Made by a program: the position numbers and the translations under genes. Below the pieces are notes generated by a model, which saw only the letters and a list, made by a program, of their open reading frames with translations, had not been told where the DNA came from and ran no database searches. DNA of 64,000 nt from Photobacterium obscurum (GTDB taxonomy: Bacteria > Pseudomonadota > Gammaproteobacteria > Enterobacterales > Vibrionaceae): assembly GCF_026191635.1 (NCBI RefSeq), contig NZ_JAKRRW010000008.1:1-64000 (forward strand), given 5' to 3'. Positions 56,639 to 64,000 of the stretch are shown piece after piece; within the stretch, counting starts at the first letter, position 1; the number at the start of each line of letters is the position of its first letter.

Positions 56639-56920
56639 GAATGAACTCCTTGATTAACCGGAAAACCCGGTGCGCATCATTATTATTGAGCTCTGCGTCT
56701 GACAGTACATTTGAAAGGGTAAATCGTGATCTCGGTGGGCTTTTACCTTGGGCCAAATAGGCAAATATACGGTGAGCCAATATTGTTGTTTAGAGGCCTG
56801 ACCTGACATGGAGCAGCGTGTAAATCAGTGTCATCAGGCTTTGCATGACTATCAAGTCACGGTAAGGTAATACCAAGCTGAACAATTAGTTATGACAGAG
56901 AGCAGAAAGGAAGTCAGTTT

Positions 56921-57286
56921 ATGGCCAATATAGAGTTAGTGGTGACTCGCTCAAGACGGATTGAGCACTTGCTACGCCAGCATTATCATGCCGAGGGAAA
57001 AGGGTTGCACCAGCTGATTACTAGCTGTGAAGAGCGCTTGCCTCACGAGATCATTCCCAAGCTACGCTTTATTGCATCGGTGCGAAATAAGACCGTTCAT
57101 GAAGAGGGATATAAATTGGACGACAAAGCCGGCTTTCTTTCTGCCTGCCGCGCCTGCGAGGATGAACTGACACCCCGTAGTGGGCGTTTTGTGTGGACGG
57201 TAGCGGCAATGGTCGTGCTGGGGTTTACCGCTTTGGCTATCTGGTTTTATTCAGAACATTGGCACCATATAGATCTCACCCCCTAA
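56921..57286 (+). CDS. Small HEPN/DUF4145-like protein with C-terminal membrane anchor
   Basis: A 121-residue protein. A helical N-terminal region carries IASVRNKTVHEEG: an R-x4-H motif (Arg55, His60) as in HEPN and DUF4145 domains. A membrane helix (WTVAAMVVLGFTALAIWFY) spans about residues 90-108. HEPN proteins are often RNases, but some are not catalytic, and I cannot confirm the fold. Ribosome site AAAGGAAG is good. It is alone, between yhhM and the 26-residue gene. Confidence 0.65.
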   Translation: MANIELVVTRSRRIEHLLRQHYHAEGKGLHQLITSCEERLPHEIIPKLRFIASVRNKTVHEEGYKLDDKAGFLSACRACEDELTPRSGRFVWTVAAMVVLGFTALAIWFYSEHWHHIDLTP

Positions 57287-57385
57287 CTTTTTACGTATTG
57301 TCACAGGCGTCTTCATAACTGATTGTTTTTCAGTTTTCTAATTCTTCTGGCTAAGTCCGCTATCTGTCAAATATCACTCAAAACG

Positions 57386-57415
57386 AAAAAAGGTGCCTAT
57401 AGGCACCTTTTTTTT
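57386..57415. terminator. Bidirectional terminator
   Basis: AGGTGCC-TATA-GGCACCT flanked by A and T runs. It ends the HEPN-like gene and the convergent 26-residue gene. Confidence 0.92.
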
Positions 57416-57431
57416 GAATTTTTTATTTTGC

Positions 57432-57512
57432 TTAGTAGATAACAGGCAGCGTCATTAAACCGACAACCACTGCGATCATCATAAGCCCTTGTTTTTGAGA
57501 TGAGGTAAACAT
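57432..57512 (-). CDS. 26-residue single-span membrane protein
   Basis: MFTSSQKQG followed by the hydrophobic LMMIAVVVGLMTLPVIY, then TAA. An AAGGAG lies eight bases upstream of the ATG, and a strong terminator lies 17 bases past the stop, so it looks like a complete transcription unit. The mostly hydrophobic sequence fits a small inner-membrane protein. No family is recognised. It is shorter than most annotation cut-offs. Confidence 0.65.
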   Translation of the reverse strand: MFTSSQKQGLMMIAVVVGLMTLPVIY

Positions 57513-58337
57513 AGTGAGGCTCCTTGTATTGCTGCTTGATTCGTCTTGTTATTTACAATAGCACTATTTTTGGCTTTTAGGCAAGTTCTGATGCTGTTTT
57601 TCTTCAATAAAAACATTTTTCATGAGTCTTATGGGGCTATAAAAGGTCTGAATGGTGTTACTTTTGGCTGGAGTGAAAAATATCCAGGTGGTGTTATATC
57701 TGTAACTTTTGGCTTAAGTTGTTGTTTTTGCTGGTGTAAATATGGTTAACAAGTAACCTTTATTGTCTTGATTAATTTTACGTTGTTTTTGTCGATCAAT
57801 CTCTGCTGTAAGCTGTCTGGTGCTACTTTTTTGTAATTTACTCGATTTGGTGGTGACGAAGGTGTGATGAGGATCTGATTGCTATAGATAATTATGCTTA
57901 ACGTTCAGAAAGATAGCGTTAAATAACTTCGCTTTTGATACCTGTTGGCTGTGTCTCTGCCATGCCGCGATTATATTGTGCTTTATCGTGTTTAATGTGT
58001 GTAAGTCATTGATAGTTAGTTAGTGGTCATAGGGTTTAATTTCATTACAACGGGCGTTGCAAACAGAAATCGTCCCCCTTATTGTGGCAACAACATGCTA
58101 TTCATTCTAATCGCAACCAAGCAAACGTTTGCTTGGTTGTTTCTGTTATTTTGAACCTTATGCAATAGGGAGATGATAAGATTGGTGGGATATTTTTGTA
58201 TTCATGATAGTTCACCGTTGTTTTTTCAGGGGCGTTATTGTGTTTTTATAAGCGGTGTCTAGTTCTCGCGGATCCCTGCTAGACAATCTTGACTGGCTTT
58301 CTAAACTGTCCCTGCTTATAACTATAACGGTGATGCT
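57513..58337. other. 825-bp gene-free stretch before yhhN
   Basis: A/T-rich sequence with no convincing reading frame; one 67-codon frame at 57546 has no ribosome site and odd composition. The main structure is the 26-bp palindrome at 58114. A small RNA ending at that palindrome is possible. Confidence 0.45.
58114..58139. promoter_or_regulatory. 26-bp perfect palindrome with a PurR-like core
   Basis: The palindrome's centre AAGCAAACGTTTGCTT fits the PurR box core GCAAACGTTTGC. It lies about 200 bases upstream of yhhN. T-rich sequence (TTTCTGTTATTTT) follows on the plus strand, so it could instead be a terminator of an upstream small RNA. Evidence does not decide. Confidence 0.5.
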
Positions 58338-58961
58338 ATGTGGATTTGGTTAGCCATCTCTTTATCTGCTTTATTACATATTACAGCCGCCTACCATGGA
58401 CCCAAGTGGCAGTTTTATTTCTTCAAACCATTCACGATGGGGCTGTTGCTGTTATTAGCCTGGCAAACAGGTCTCGATAGTCTCTATCATCAGGCTATTT
58501 TTATCGGTTTGCTGCTATCGGTTGTGGGTGACATTTTTCTGATGCTCCCTAAGGACAGGTTTGTGCCTGGATTGGTGAGTTTTTTGCTGGCCCATGTGGC
58601 TTACTCACTGGCGTTCTGGAGCCAACTTGACGGCAGCATGGTGTGGTGGCTACCAGCGATGCTGTTTGGCGGTGGGATCATTGTTTTTCTTCTTCTATTA
58701 CCTTCTTTGGGTCGCTTAATTGCTCCTGTTGCAGTGTATATTGCGATGATTGTCCAGATGACGTGGGCGGCGGGTGAATATTGGCTAACGGTTGGCTCAA
58801 CCGCAGGGCTGCTGGCATTTGCCGGTTCGCTAGTGTTTATGCTGTCGGATTCGGTACTGGCCGTGGATCGTTTCCGGGGTCCATTCAAGCCATCGGTTGC
58901 GGTGATTATGTCGAGCTACTATCTGGCTCAATCACTGTTTGTTGCGACATTATTGGTTTAG
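58338..58961 (+). CDS. yhhN: YhhN-family lysoplasmalogenase-like membrane protein
   Basis: A 207-residue YhhN/TMEM86 protein with about eight helices. Conserved polar positions in the membrane are visible, such as LLSVVGDIFLMLP and VFMLSDSVLAVDRF. Mammalian TMEM86 members cleave vinyl-ether lysolipids; the bacterial substrate is uncertain. It belongs to the yhhM/yhhL/rsmD neighbourhood. Confidence 0.88.
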   Translation: MWIWLAISLSALLHITAAYHGPKWQFYFFKPFTMGLLLLLAWQTGLDSLYHQAIFIGLLLSVVGDIFLMLPKDRFVPGLVSFLLAHVAYSLAFWSQLDGSMVWWLPAMLFGGGIIVFLLLLPSLGRLIAPVAVYIAMIVQMTWAAGEYWLTVGSTAGLLAFAGSLVFMLSDSVLAVDRFRGPFKPSVAVIMSSYYLAQSLFVATLLV

Positions 58962-59059
58962 ACGGCAGGCCCTGAGTCGTTTCATAAAATATGACTGAAA
59001 GAAAAAAGTGGTCGCCAGGGTCTGTGTTAGTCGAGTTGGCGCTCAATAAGGAGATGAAG

Positions 59060-59371
59060 ATGGCCGGAGCATGGATCAAAATCTATGACGCGAGTAATAA
59101 CCTTGAGGCCCATAGTATTAAAGGCATGCTGGAGAATGCGTGCATAGAGGTACATCTTAGCGGTGAAAGTCTGGGAGCGGCGGCGGGTGAGTTGCCTGCA
59201 GATGTGCTTCAGGTCGGCGTATGGGTGCACGAAGAGCAGAAACAGGTGGCGCGAGAGTTACTCCAGGCCTATGAAAACAGAAACTGTCATGATTGGGTAT
59301 GCCCACAGTGTACGGAGCGCAACGAAGGCCAGTTTGAGATTTGCTGGCAGTGTGGCCACGACAAGCCTTAA
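59060..59371 (+). CDS. DUF2007 protein with a C-terminal zinc ribbon
   Basis: A 103-residue protein. The DUF2007 domain (IKIYDASNNLEAHSIKGMLENACIEV) is followed by WVCPQCTERNEGQFEICWQCG, four Cys in CxxC pairs that should bind zinc. DUF2007 is thought to act in signalling, without proof. The ATG at 59060 was chosen because AAGGAG lies six bases before it; longer in-frame starts lack spacing. Confidence 0.8.
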   Translation: MAGAWIKIYDASNNLEAHSIKGMLENACIEVHLSGESLGAAAGELPADVLQVGVWVHEEQKQVARELLQAYENRNCHDWVCPQCTERNEGQFEICWQCGHDKP

Positions 59372-59470
59372 AACATATATTTTAAATACCCTTACTTGTT
59401 CTGAGTCAATCACCTCACTGAGTAGTATGGTTTAATAGTATTCTTCGTTTTAATGACTGCGAGTAATACC

Positions 59471-59710
59471 ATGACCCAGATCCACGCTCACAATGTCCTG
59501 AATATACTGCTTGATGCCAAAACGCCTTATTCTGTTGAGTCGCTAAAACAAGCTGTTGTCGCCGAATATGGTGAAGACGTGCGTTTTCATACCTGTAGTC
59601 TGCAGGATTTAACCTTCGATGCGCTGTTAACTTTCTTGCTTGATCGCCGCAAGGTTATTCAGGATGGAGATACAATTACCGCCAATCGTGAACGCATGTG
59701 TAGCCATTAG
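59471..59710 (+). CDS. yecH: YecH-family metal-binding protein
   Basis: A 79-residue protein matching E. coli YecH in length and in IHAHNVLN, VRFHTCSLQDLT and the C-terminal ERMCSH. His and Cys residues suggest metal binding. The start at 59471 gives the family length; the longer frame adds six residues and no clear ribosome site exists for either. Confidence 0.82.
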   Translation: MTQIHAHNVLNILLDAKTPYSVESLKQAVVAEYGEDVRFHTCSLQDLTFDALLTFLLDRRKVIQDGDTITANRERMCSH

Positions 59711-59864
59711 GCCTTCCCCCCTAAATAGATTGCTCTGAAGGTGGTAAAATTATCGCCACCTTTTTGTTCGTTTGTTATACTTTCCCGCTTCTAGTCAGCT
59801 TTCTGGCTGACACTGTTATTTTTCTTAATCTTCTTACGATTAATCTCTGTCTGAGGTCTGCTTT

Positions 59865-60458
59865 GTGGAAATAATCTCTGCGGCGGTCATGTTATTTTTG
59901 ATCATGGATCCGCTCGGTAACCTGCCGGTAATGTTATCGATCCTGCGGCATATTGAGCCGAAAAGGCGGCGAGTCATCATGGTTCGTGAGCTCCTGATCG
60001 CCTTGGTTATTCTGCTGGCCTTCCTATTTGGTGGCCAGAACCTGCTTAATTTCCTGCACGTATCGGCGGAAACGGTCAGTATTTCAGGCGGCATTATTCT
60101 GTTTTTGATCGCGATCCGGATGATTTTCCCTCAGCCGGGCGGGGTAACGGGTCTGGCTGCCGGCGAGGAGCCGTTTATTGTACCGATGGCGATCCCGATG
60201 ATTGCCGGACCATCGGTGTTGGCCTCCTTGCTACTACTGTCAAACCAGGAGCCAGGGAGAACCTGGGACTGGGTACTGGCCGTGTTGCTGGCCTGGGGGG
60301 CATCGTTTGTTATTTTGATGTTTTATGAAGTATTTAACCGTCTGTTGGGCGAGAAGGGCCTAAAGGCTGTCGAGCGCCTGATGGGTTTGCTGTTGATTAT
60401 GATGTCGACCCAGATGTTCCTGGATGGGGTACGCAATTTCTTCCAACTGGGCGGGTAG
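59865..60458 (+). CDS. yhgN: MarC-family membrane protein YhgN
   Basis: A 197-residue MarC/UPF0056 protein with six helices: LFLIMDPLGNLPVML, MVRELLIAL, ISGGIILFLIAIRMIFP and EEPFIVPMAIPMIAGP are family segments and fit YhgN closely. The start is GTG with GAGG upstream. Function is unknown despite the MarC name. Confidence 0.92.
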   Translation: MEIISAAVMLFLIMDPLGNLPVMLSILRHIEPKRRRVIMVRELLIALVILLAFLFGGQNLLNFLHVSAETVSISGGIILFLIAIRMIFPQPGGVTGLAAGEEPFIVPMAIPMIAGPSVLASLLLLSNQEPGRTWDWVLAVLLAWGASFVILMFYEVFNRLLGEKGLKAVERLMGLLLIMMSTQMFLDGVRNFFQLGG

Positions 60459-60508
60459 AACGATTTGGGAAAGAGTGGCCGATGGCCATCAGAACCCAGA
60501 ATCAAAAT

Positions 60509-60541
60509 AAAAAGCGAGAGCCAAAAGGCTCTCGCTTTTTT
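60509..60541. terminator. Bidirectional terminator between yhgN and yhhL
   Basis: Fourteen-base arms GCGAGAGCC-AAAA-GGCTCTCGC extended by A and T runs. Confidence 0.93.
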
Positions 60542-60567
60542 ATCCATTGTCAGCATGCTTTATGCAT

Positions 60568-60834
60568 TTACATCATATGCTTGCGTCGGATGTCGAGCAG
60601 GGCAAAGATACCGAAGATCAGAATCGACCACTTTTCCCATCGGCTCATTGTGATCTTGTCGCCGAATGCACCGATGAAGATCAGCATTTGCAGGCCGTGC
60701 ATCATCAGCAGGAAGCCCGTCATGATATACAGTGCCATGGCGGCAACGCCCGGAAACGGATTAAAAATATTCACCAGCAGCACCAGCCAGACAAAACCGA
60801 TGGCGGCTTTTGCCAATAAAATTAGCGCTTTCAT
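60568..60834 (-). CDS. yhhL: DUF1145 membrane protein YhhL
   Basis: An 88-residue protein with three helices of the DUF1145 family (VNIFNPFPGVAAMALYIMTGFLLMMHGLQML). Its start overlaps the rsmD stop by four bases (ATGA), so the two are translationally coupled, as in E. coli. Function unknown. Confidence 0.9.
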   Translation of the reverse strand: MKALILLAKAAIGFVWLVLLVNIFNPFPGVAAMALYIMTGFLLMMHGLQMLIFIGAFGDKITMSRWEKWSILIFGIFALLDIRRKHMM

Positions 60835-61436
60835 GCATCCTCTCTCTCAAATAGTCGGTAACAAACTTGACCGGCTGTTTTTTCCTTGTGTAAATGCCAG
60901 TGGGCCGGTGTATCGGGATCCCCTAGCTCTTTTTCTGCCTCGATATAAATTATGGCATGGGGTGCCAGCCAGCCGTTGGTTTCCAGCAGGGTGATCACCT
61001 CTTGCAGCAAATTTTTTCGAAATGGCGGGTCGATAAAGACAATATCATGTGGTGTACCTGACTGGCTGAGGAAGGCCAGGCTGTCGGTTTGATGGATTTT
61101 GGCATTGTCGGCGCCGACGGTAAGGCGATTTTTTTCTAGTTGGTCGGCCGCTTTTTTGTCCAACTCCAGCATGGTGACACTGTGTGCCCCACGAGACAGT
61201 GCCTCGAAGCTCAAGCTACCGCTGCCAGTAAACAGATCCAGGCACTTTGCCTCATGAATATCTGGTGCTAACCAGTTGAAAACTGTCTCTTTTACACGGT
61301 CCGTCGTGGGTCTGAGGCCTTCAACATCATGAACCGGAAGTTTACGTCCGCGCCAGCGGCCACTGATGATTCTTACGAACCCTTCCCGGCGGGTAGTTGG
61401 CATATTTCGCCCGGATTGTTGTCTGCGTCTCGTCAT
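60831..61436 (-). CDS. rsmD: 16S rRNA (guanine-966-N2)-methyltransferase RsmD
   Basis: A 201-residue methyltransferase: VRIISGRWRGRKLPV, RPTTDRVKETVFNWL, LDLFTGSGSLSFEALSRGA (SAM site) and catalytic VFIDPPF. It modifies G966 of 16S rRNA. The ATG at 61436 was chosen over a start 13 codons upstream, since MTRRRQQSG is the usual short basic N-terminus. It is divergent from ftsY. Confidence 0.95.
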   Translation of the reverse strand: MTRRRQQSGRNMPTTRREGFVRIISGRWRGRKLPVHDVEGLRPTTDRVKETVFNWLAPDIHEAKCLDLFTGSGSLSFEALSRGAHSVTMLELDKKAADQLEKNRLTVGADNAKIHQTDSLAFLSQSGTPHDIVFIDPPFRKNLLQEVITLLETNGWLAPHAIIYIEAEKELGDPDTPAHWHLHKEKTAGQVCYRLFEREDA

Positions 61437-61623
61437 AGATTTCTTCGACCGTTTAGAAAATGATAGTATACCCAAACTACCTCAAGATGCAGAGTTCAGT
61501 GAGAATTCAGTGGCTTTCAGGCTGGGTAGCCATATGAGCAAATAGTGGCTCTATGTGAAATATGGCATAGTTATACCGGTTTTTAGGCTGCAAATTGTAC
61601 CAATCAAGCTCTAGGATTTGCCA

Positions 61624-63018
61624 ATGGCAGAAAAAAAGAAACGCGGATTATTTTCGTGGCTGGGTTTTGGTTCTGAAGAACAAGCCGAGCAAACAGAACA
61701 AAGCAAGGACCCTCAACAGGTCGACGTAGAGGCGGAGGGCTCACAGACAGCCTCTGCTCAGGATGAAACGGCAGCGGCGAAAGCGGCAGAAGAAGCCGAA
61801 GCCTTGGCAGCGGCGAAAGCGGCAGAAGAGGCCGAAGCCAAGGCAGCGGCGAAAGCGGCAGAAGAGGCCGAAGCCTTGGCAGCGGCGAAAGCGGCAGAAG
61901 AGGCCGAAGCCTTGGCAGCGGCGAAAGCGGCAGAAGAGGCCGAAGCCTTGGCAGCGGCGAAAGCGGAAGAAGAGGCCGAAGCCTTGGCAGCGGCGAAAGC
62001 GGCAGAAGAAGCTGAAGCCTTGGCCGCGGCGAAAGCGACCGCAGACACGGAAGCTGTCGCTGATCCTGCTGTACACGAGCAGGAAAAGCCTAAGAGTGAA
62101 GGTTTCTTTGCCCGCCTGATGCGTGGCCTCAAGAAGACCAAAACCAACTTTGGCTCAGGCTTCTTTGGTCTGTTTAGCGGTAAAAAAATCGATGACGAGC
62201 TGTTTGAGGAACTGGAAGAGCAGTTGCTTATTGCTGATGTCGGTATGGATACTACGCTGAAAATTATCGAAAACCTGACCGAGAAGGCCAGCAGTAAAGA
62301 TCTGAAGGATGGCGAAGCCCTCTACGGTCTGCTGAAAGACGAGCTGGGTGAAATGCTGGAGAAAGTTGAGCAGCCGCTAGTGGTTGATACCAGCAAGAAG
62401 CCGTATGTCATTTTGATGGTTGGGGTTAACGGTGTGGGTAAAACAACCACTATCGGCAAGCTGGCCAAGCAGTTCCAGAATGAAGGCAAGTCGGTGATGC
62501 TGGCTGCCGGTGATACCTTCCGTGCTGCTGCGGTTGAGCAGTTGCAGGTATGGGGTGAGCGTAACAATGTTCCTGTTGTTGCCCAGCATACCGGTGCTGA
62601 CAGCGCTTCGGTTATTTTTGATGCGATTGAATCTGCCAAGGCACGTAATGTTGACGTAGTGATTGCCGATACGGCAGGCCGCCTGCAGAACAAGGGCAAC
62701 CTGATGGAAGAGCTGCGCAAGATTGTGCGCGTTATGAAGAAGGTTGATCCACAGGCGCCGCACGAAATTATGCTGACTGTCGATGCCGGTACGGGTCAGA
62801 ATGCGATTAGCCAGGCGAAACTGTTCAGTGAAGTCGCTCCGGTATCGGGGATCACGATCACCAAGCTGGACGGTACGGCGAAGGGCGGGGTGATTTTTGC
62901 CGTTGCCGATCAGTTCAATATCCCGATCCGTTATATCGGGATCGGTGAAGGCATTGATGACTTGCGTCCGTTTGCGGCGAGTGAATTTATTGAAGCTCTG
63001 TTTAGCGACGAGGAATAA
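61624..63018 (+). CDS. ftsY: Signal recognition particle receptor FtsY
   Basis: FtsY docks SRP-ribosome complexes at the membrane. The 464-residue protein has a basic N-terminal membrane-targeting helix (MAEKKKRGLFSWLGFG), an acidic A domain of repeated KAAEEAEALAAA units (residues 53-136), then the NG domain: GVNGVGKTTTIGKL (G1), DTFRAAAVEQL (G2), DTAGRLQ (G3), TKLDGTAKGG (G4). The A domain is a perfect in-frame 36-bp repeat array. The ATG at 61624 was chosen over a TTG two codons upstream. It leads ftsY-ftsE-ftsX. Confidence 0.97.
   Translation: MAEKKKRGLFSWLGFGSEEQAEQTEQSKDPQQVDVEAEGSQTASAQDETAAAKAAEEAEALAAAKAAEEAEAKAAAKAAEEAEALAAAKAAEEAEALAAAKAAEEAEALAAAKAEEEAEALAAAKAAEEAEALAAAKATADTEAVADPAVHEQEKPKSEGFFARLMRGLKKTKTNFGSGFFGLFSGKKIDDELFEELEEQLLIADVGMDTTLKIIENLTEKASSKDLKDGEALYGLLKDELGEMLEKVEQPLVVDTSKKPYVILMVGVNGVGKTTTIGKLAKQFQNEGKSVMLAAGDTFRAAAVEQLQVWGERNNVPVVAQHTGADSASVIFDAIESAKARNVDVVIADTAGRLQNKGNLMEELRKIVRVMKKVDPQAPHEIMLTVDAGTGQNAISQAKLFSEVAPVSGITITKLDGTAKGGVIFAVADQFNIPIRYIGIGEGIDDLRPFAASEFIEALFSDEE
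61780..62031 (+). repeat. Seven 36-bp tandem repeats in ftsY
   Basis: Seven units each encode K-(A)-x-E-E-A-E-A-L/K-A-A-A. Most are nearly identical at DNA level; the last has extra synonymous changes and one unit has Lys for Leu. All other frames stay open across the array. Copy changes would keep the frame and only lengthen the acidic coil. Confidence 0.95.
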
Positions 63019-63021
63019 ATC

Positions 63022-63690
63022 GTGATTCGGTTTCAGCAGGTAAGTAAGGCTTACCGTGGTGGGCGCCAAGCCCTGCAAAAAGTAGACTTTCATCTGCAAC
63101 AGGCAGACATGGCTTTTTTGACCGGCCATTCCGGTGCGGGTAAGAGTACCCTGCTGAAGCTGATCTGTGCGATTGAGCGGCCGAGTGATGGCCAGATTTT
63201 TTTCAATGGCCATGAAATTACCCGCATTGATAACAAGCAGATCCCCTTTCTGCGACGCAACATCGGGATTATTTTTCAGGATCACAAGCTGCTGATGGGG
63301 CGCACGGTATATGACAATGTCGCTATGCCGCTGCGGGTCGAGCAGGCAACGGAGAATGAAATTAAGCGACGGGTGTCTGCGGCATTGGATAAGGTTGGCT
63401 TGCTAGACAAGGCCCGTTGTCTGCCGGCTCAGCTGTCCGGTGGTGAGCAGCAACGCGTCGGGATTGCCCGTGCCGTGGTCAATAAGCCGAGGTTATTGCT
63501 GGCAGATGAGCCGACCGGTAACCTCGATGCTGAATTGTCTCAGCAGGTCATGCGGTTGTTTGAAGAGTTCAATCGGGTTGGCGTCAGTGTGCTGATGGCA
63601 ACCCACGACACATCGCTGTTGACCACTCATAATTACCGGCGTTTCGATTTGCAGCAAGGACACCTAAGGGAGATGGCACGTGGCGCGTAA
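63022..63690 (+). CDS. ftsE: Cell division ATPase FtsE
   Basis: A 222-residue ABC ATPase: GHSGAGKST Walker [10 protein letters not shown] signature and [11 protein letters not shown]alker B. With FtsX it regulates peptidoglycan amidases at the septum through a periplasmic activator. It starts with GTG three bases after the ftsY stop and overlaps ftsX. Confidence 0.96.
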   Translation: MIRFQQVSKAYRGGRQALQKVDFHLQQADMAFLTGHSGAGKSTLLKLICAIERPSDGQIFFNGHEITRIDNKQIPFLRRNIGIIFQDHKLLMGRTVYDNVAMPLRVEQATENEIKRRVSAALDKVGLLDKARCLPAQLSGGEQQRVGIARAVVNKPRLLLADEPTGNLDAELSQQVMRLFEEFNRVGVSVLMATHDTSLLTTHNYRRFDLQQGHLREMARGA

Positions 63691-64000
63691 GCAAAATGGT
63701 TTCTTTGCTGTGCACAAGCAGCAATGTCAGGAAGCACTAACTGAGTTGATGCGACGTCCGCTGGGTAATTTCCTGACTCTGGCTGTGCTGGCCTTTGCCT
63801 TGACGTTGCCAGCCAGTTTCTATCTGCTGGCGAAGAATGTCACTTTGGTGGCTCAAGCCTGGCAGAATCCCACGCAACTGACCTTGTATCTGGAGCAAAA
63901 TATTGCTGATCCAGTGGCCAGCCAGTTTAGTGATCAGCTGCAGTCCTGGCCGGAAGTCGAATCCGTCGACTATATTTCTCCTCGTCAGGGATTGCAGGAC
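63680..64000 (+). CDS. ftsX: Cell division protein FtsX (5' part, cut by window end)
   Basis: An open frame from a GTG at 63680 runs to the window edge, 107 codons. It reads [15 protein letters not shown], then EALTELMRRPLGNFLTLAVL and FALTLPASFYLLAKNV, the FtsX first membrane helix, then the first part of the periplasmic loop. The start overlaps ftsE by 11 bases, showing translational coupling. The remaining two-thirds lie outside. Confidence 0.93.
   Translation, partial: MARKQNGFFAVHKQQCQEALTELMRRPLGNFLTLAVLAFALTLPASFYLLAKNVTLVAQAWQNPTQLTLYLEQNIADPVASQFSDQLQSWPEVESVDYISPRQGLQD

Noticed and set aside
57546..57749. 67-codon frame in the gene-free stretch
   Set aside because: No ribosome site, Cys/Phe-rich odd composition, and it begins just upstream of the small membrane protein's start.
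61741..62147. Three further open frames over the ftsY repeats
   Set aside because: A 36-bp repeat without stops keeps all frames open; the low-complexity products are artefacts.
62377..63285. 302-codon antisense frame across ftsY and ftsE
   Set aside because: Both sense genes are certain; the antisense frame spans two genes and matches nothing I recognise.

Overview
The window is a chromosomal segment of a marine gammaproteobacterium, most likely a member of the Vibrionaceae (Photobacterium-like). Reasons: the order ilvY/ilvC, vexRAB-type efflux, rep and a peptide ABC transporter follows the Vibrio cholerae arrangement as I remember it; several blocks match enterobacterial gene order (prlC-rlmJ-gor, trxA/rhlB/gppA/rho, uspA/uspB/yhiN, rhtB-pldB-yigL, yhhN/yhhM/yhhL-rsmD-ftsY-ftsE-ftsX); and a MITE-like element with ATACCAAT ends of a Vibrionaceae kind is present. 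No species is claimed. No phage, insertion sequence, integron or CRISPR array was seen. Most of the window is core chromosome.

Layout. 1-1750: two terminators around a possible decayed tRNA, then an erythromycin-esterase-like lipoprotein. 1750-4300: ilvY and ilvC, divergent, for branched-chain amino acid synthesis. 4300-9600: ubiK and the self-regulated tripartite efflux operon vexR-vexA-vexB. 9750-13500: rep helicase, a cytochrome c5-like protein, and a tRNA operon Arg-His-Pro-His-Pro followed by two decayed tRNA units. 14000-19430: a four-gene peptide-type ABC importer. 19550-24200: an A/T-rich lipoprotein gene, a YjiH-family membrane protein and a TraF-like outer-membrane protein. 24270-33750: gor, rlmJ, prlC, gppA, rhlB, trxA and rho. 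33980-38040: a secreted protein of unknown role, an unusually long UbiD with a duplicated C-terminal segment, a 2Fe-2S ferredoxin and the flavin reductase Fre.

38100-44300: a drug/metabolite transporter, the stress and iron-storage group uspA, ftnA and uspB, an MscS channel, yhiN and a DUF3332 lipoprotein. 44360-53120: a TetR/aldehyde dehydrogenase pair, TapT-like tRNA modification enzyme, a lipoprotein, an EVE protein, yigL-pldB, rhtB and an EAL-HDOD regulator. 53340-56270: a divergent LysR/short-chain dehydrogenase pair and an acyltransferase. 56300-64000: yhhM, a small HEPN-like membrane protein, a 26-residue membrane protein not represented by any longer reading frame, yhhN, a DUF2007 protein, yecH, yhgN, yhhL, rsmD and the cell-division/secretion operon ftsY-ftsE-ftsX, with ftsX cut by the window end.

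The signals most worth a second look are the UbiD internal duplication, the decayed tRNA-Pro/terminator repeats, three in-phase tandem repeats (in ftsY, upstream of pldB, and behind the cytochrome gene), the 26-residue membrane protein, and a 26-bp perfect palindrome with a PurR-like core in an 825-bp gene-free stretch.
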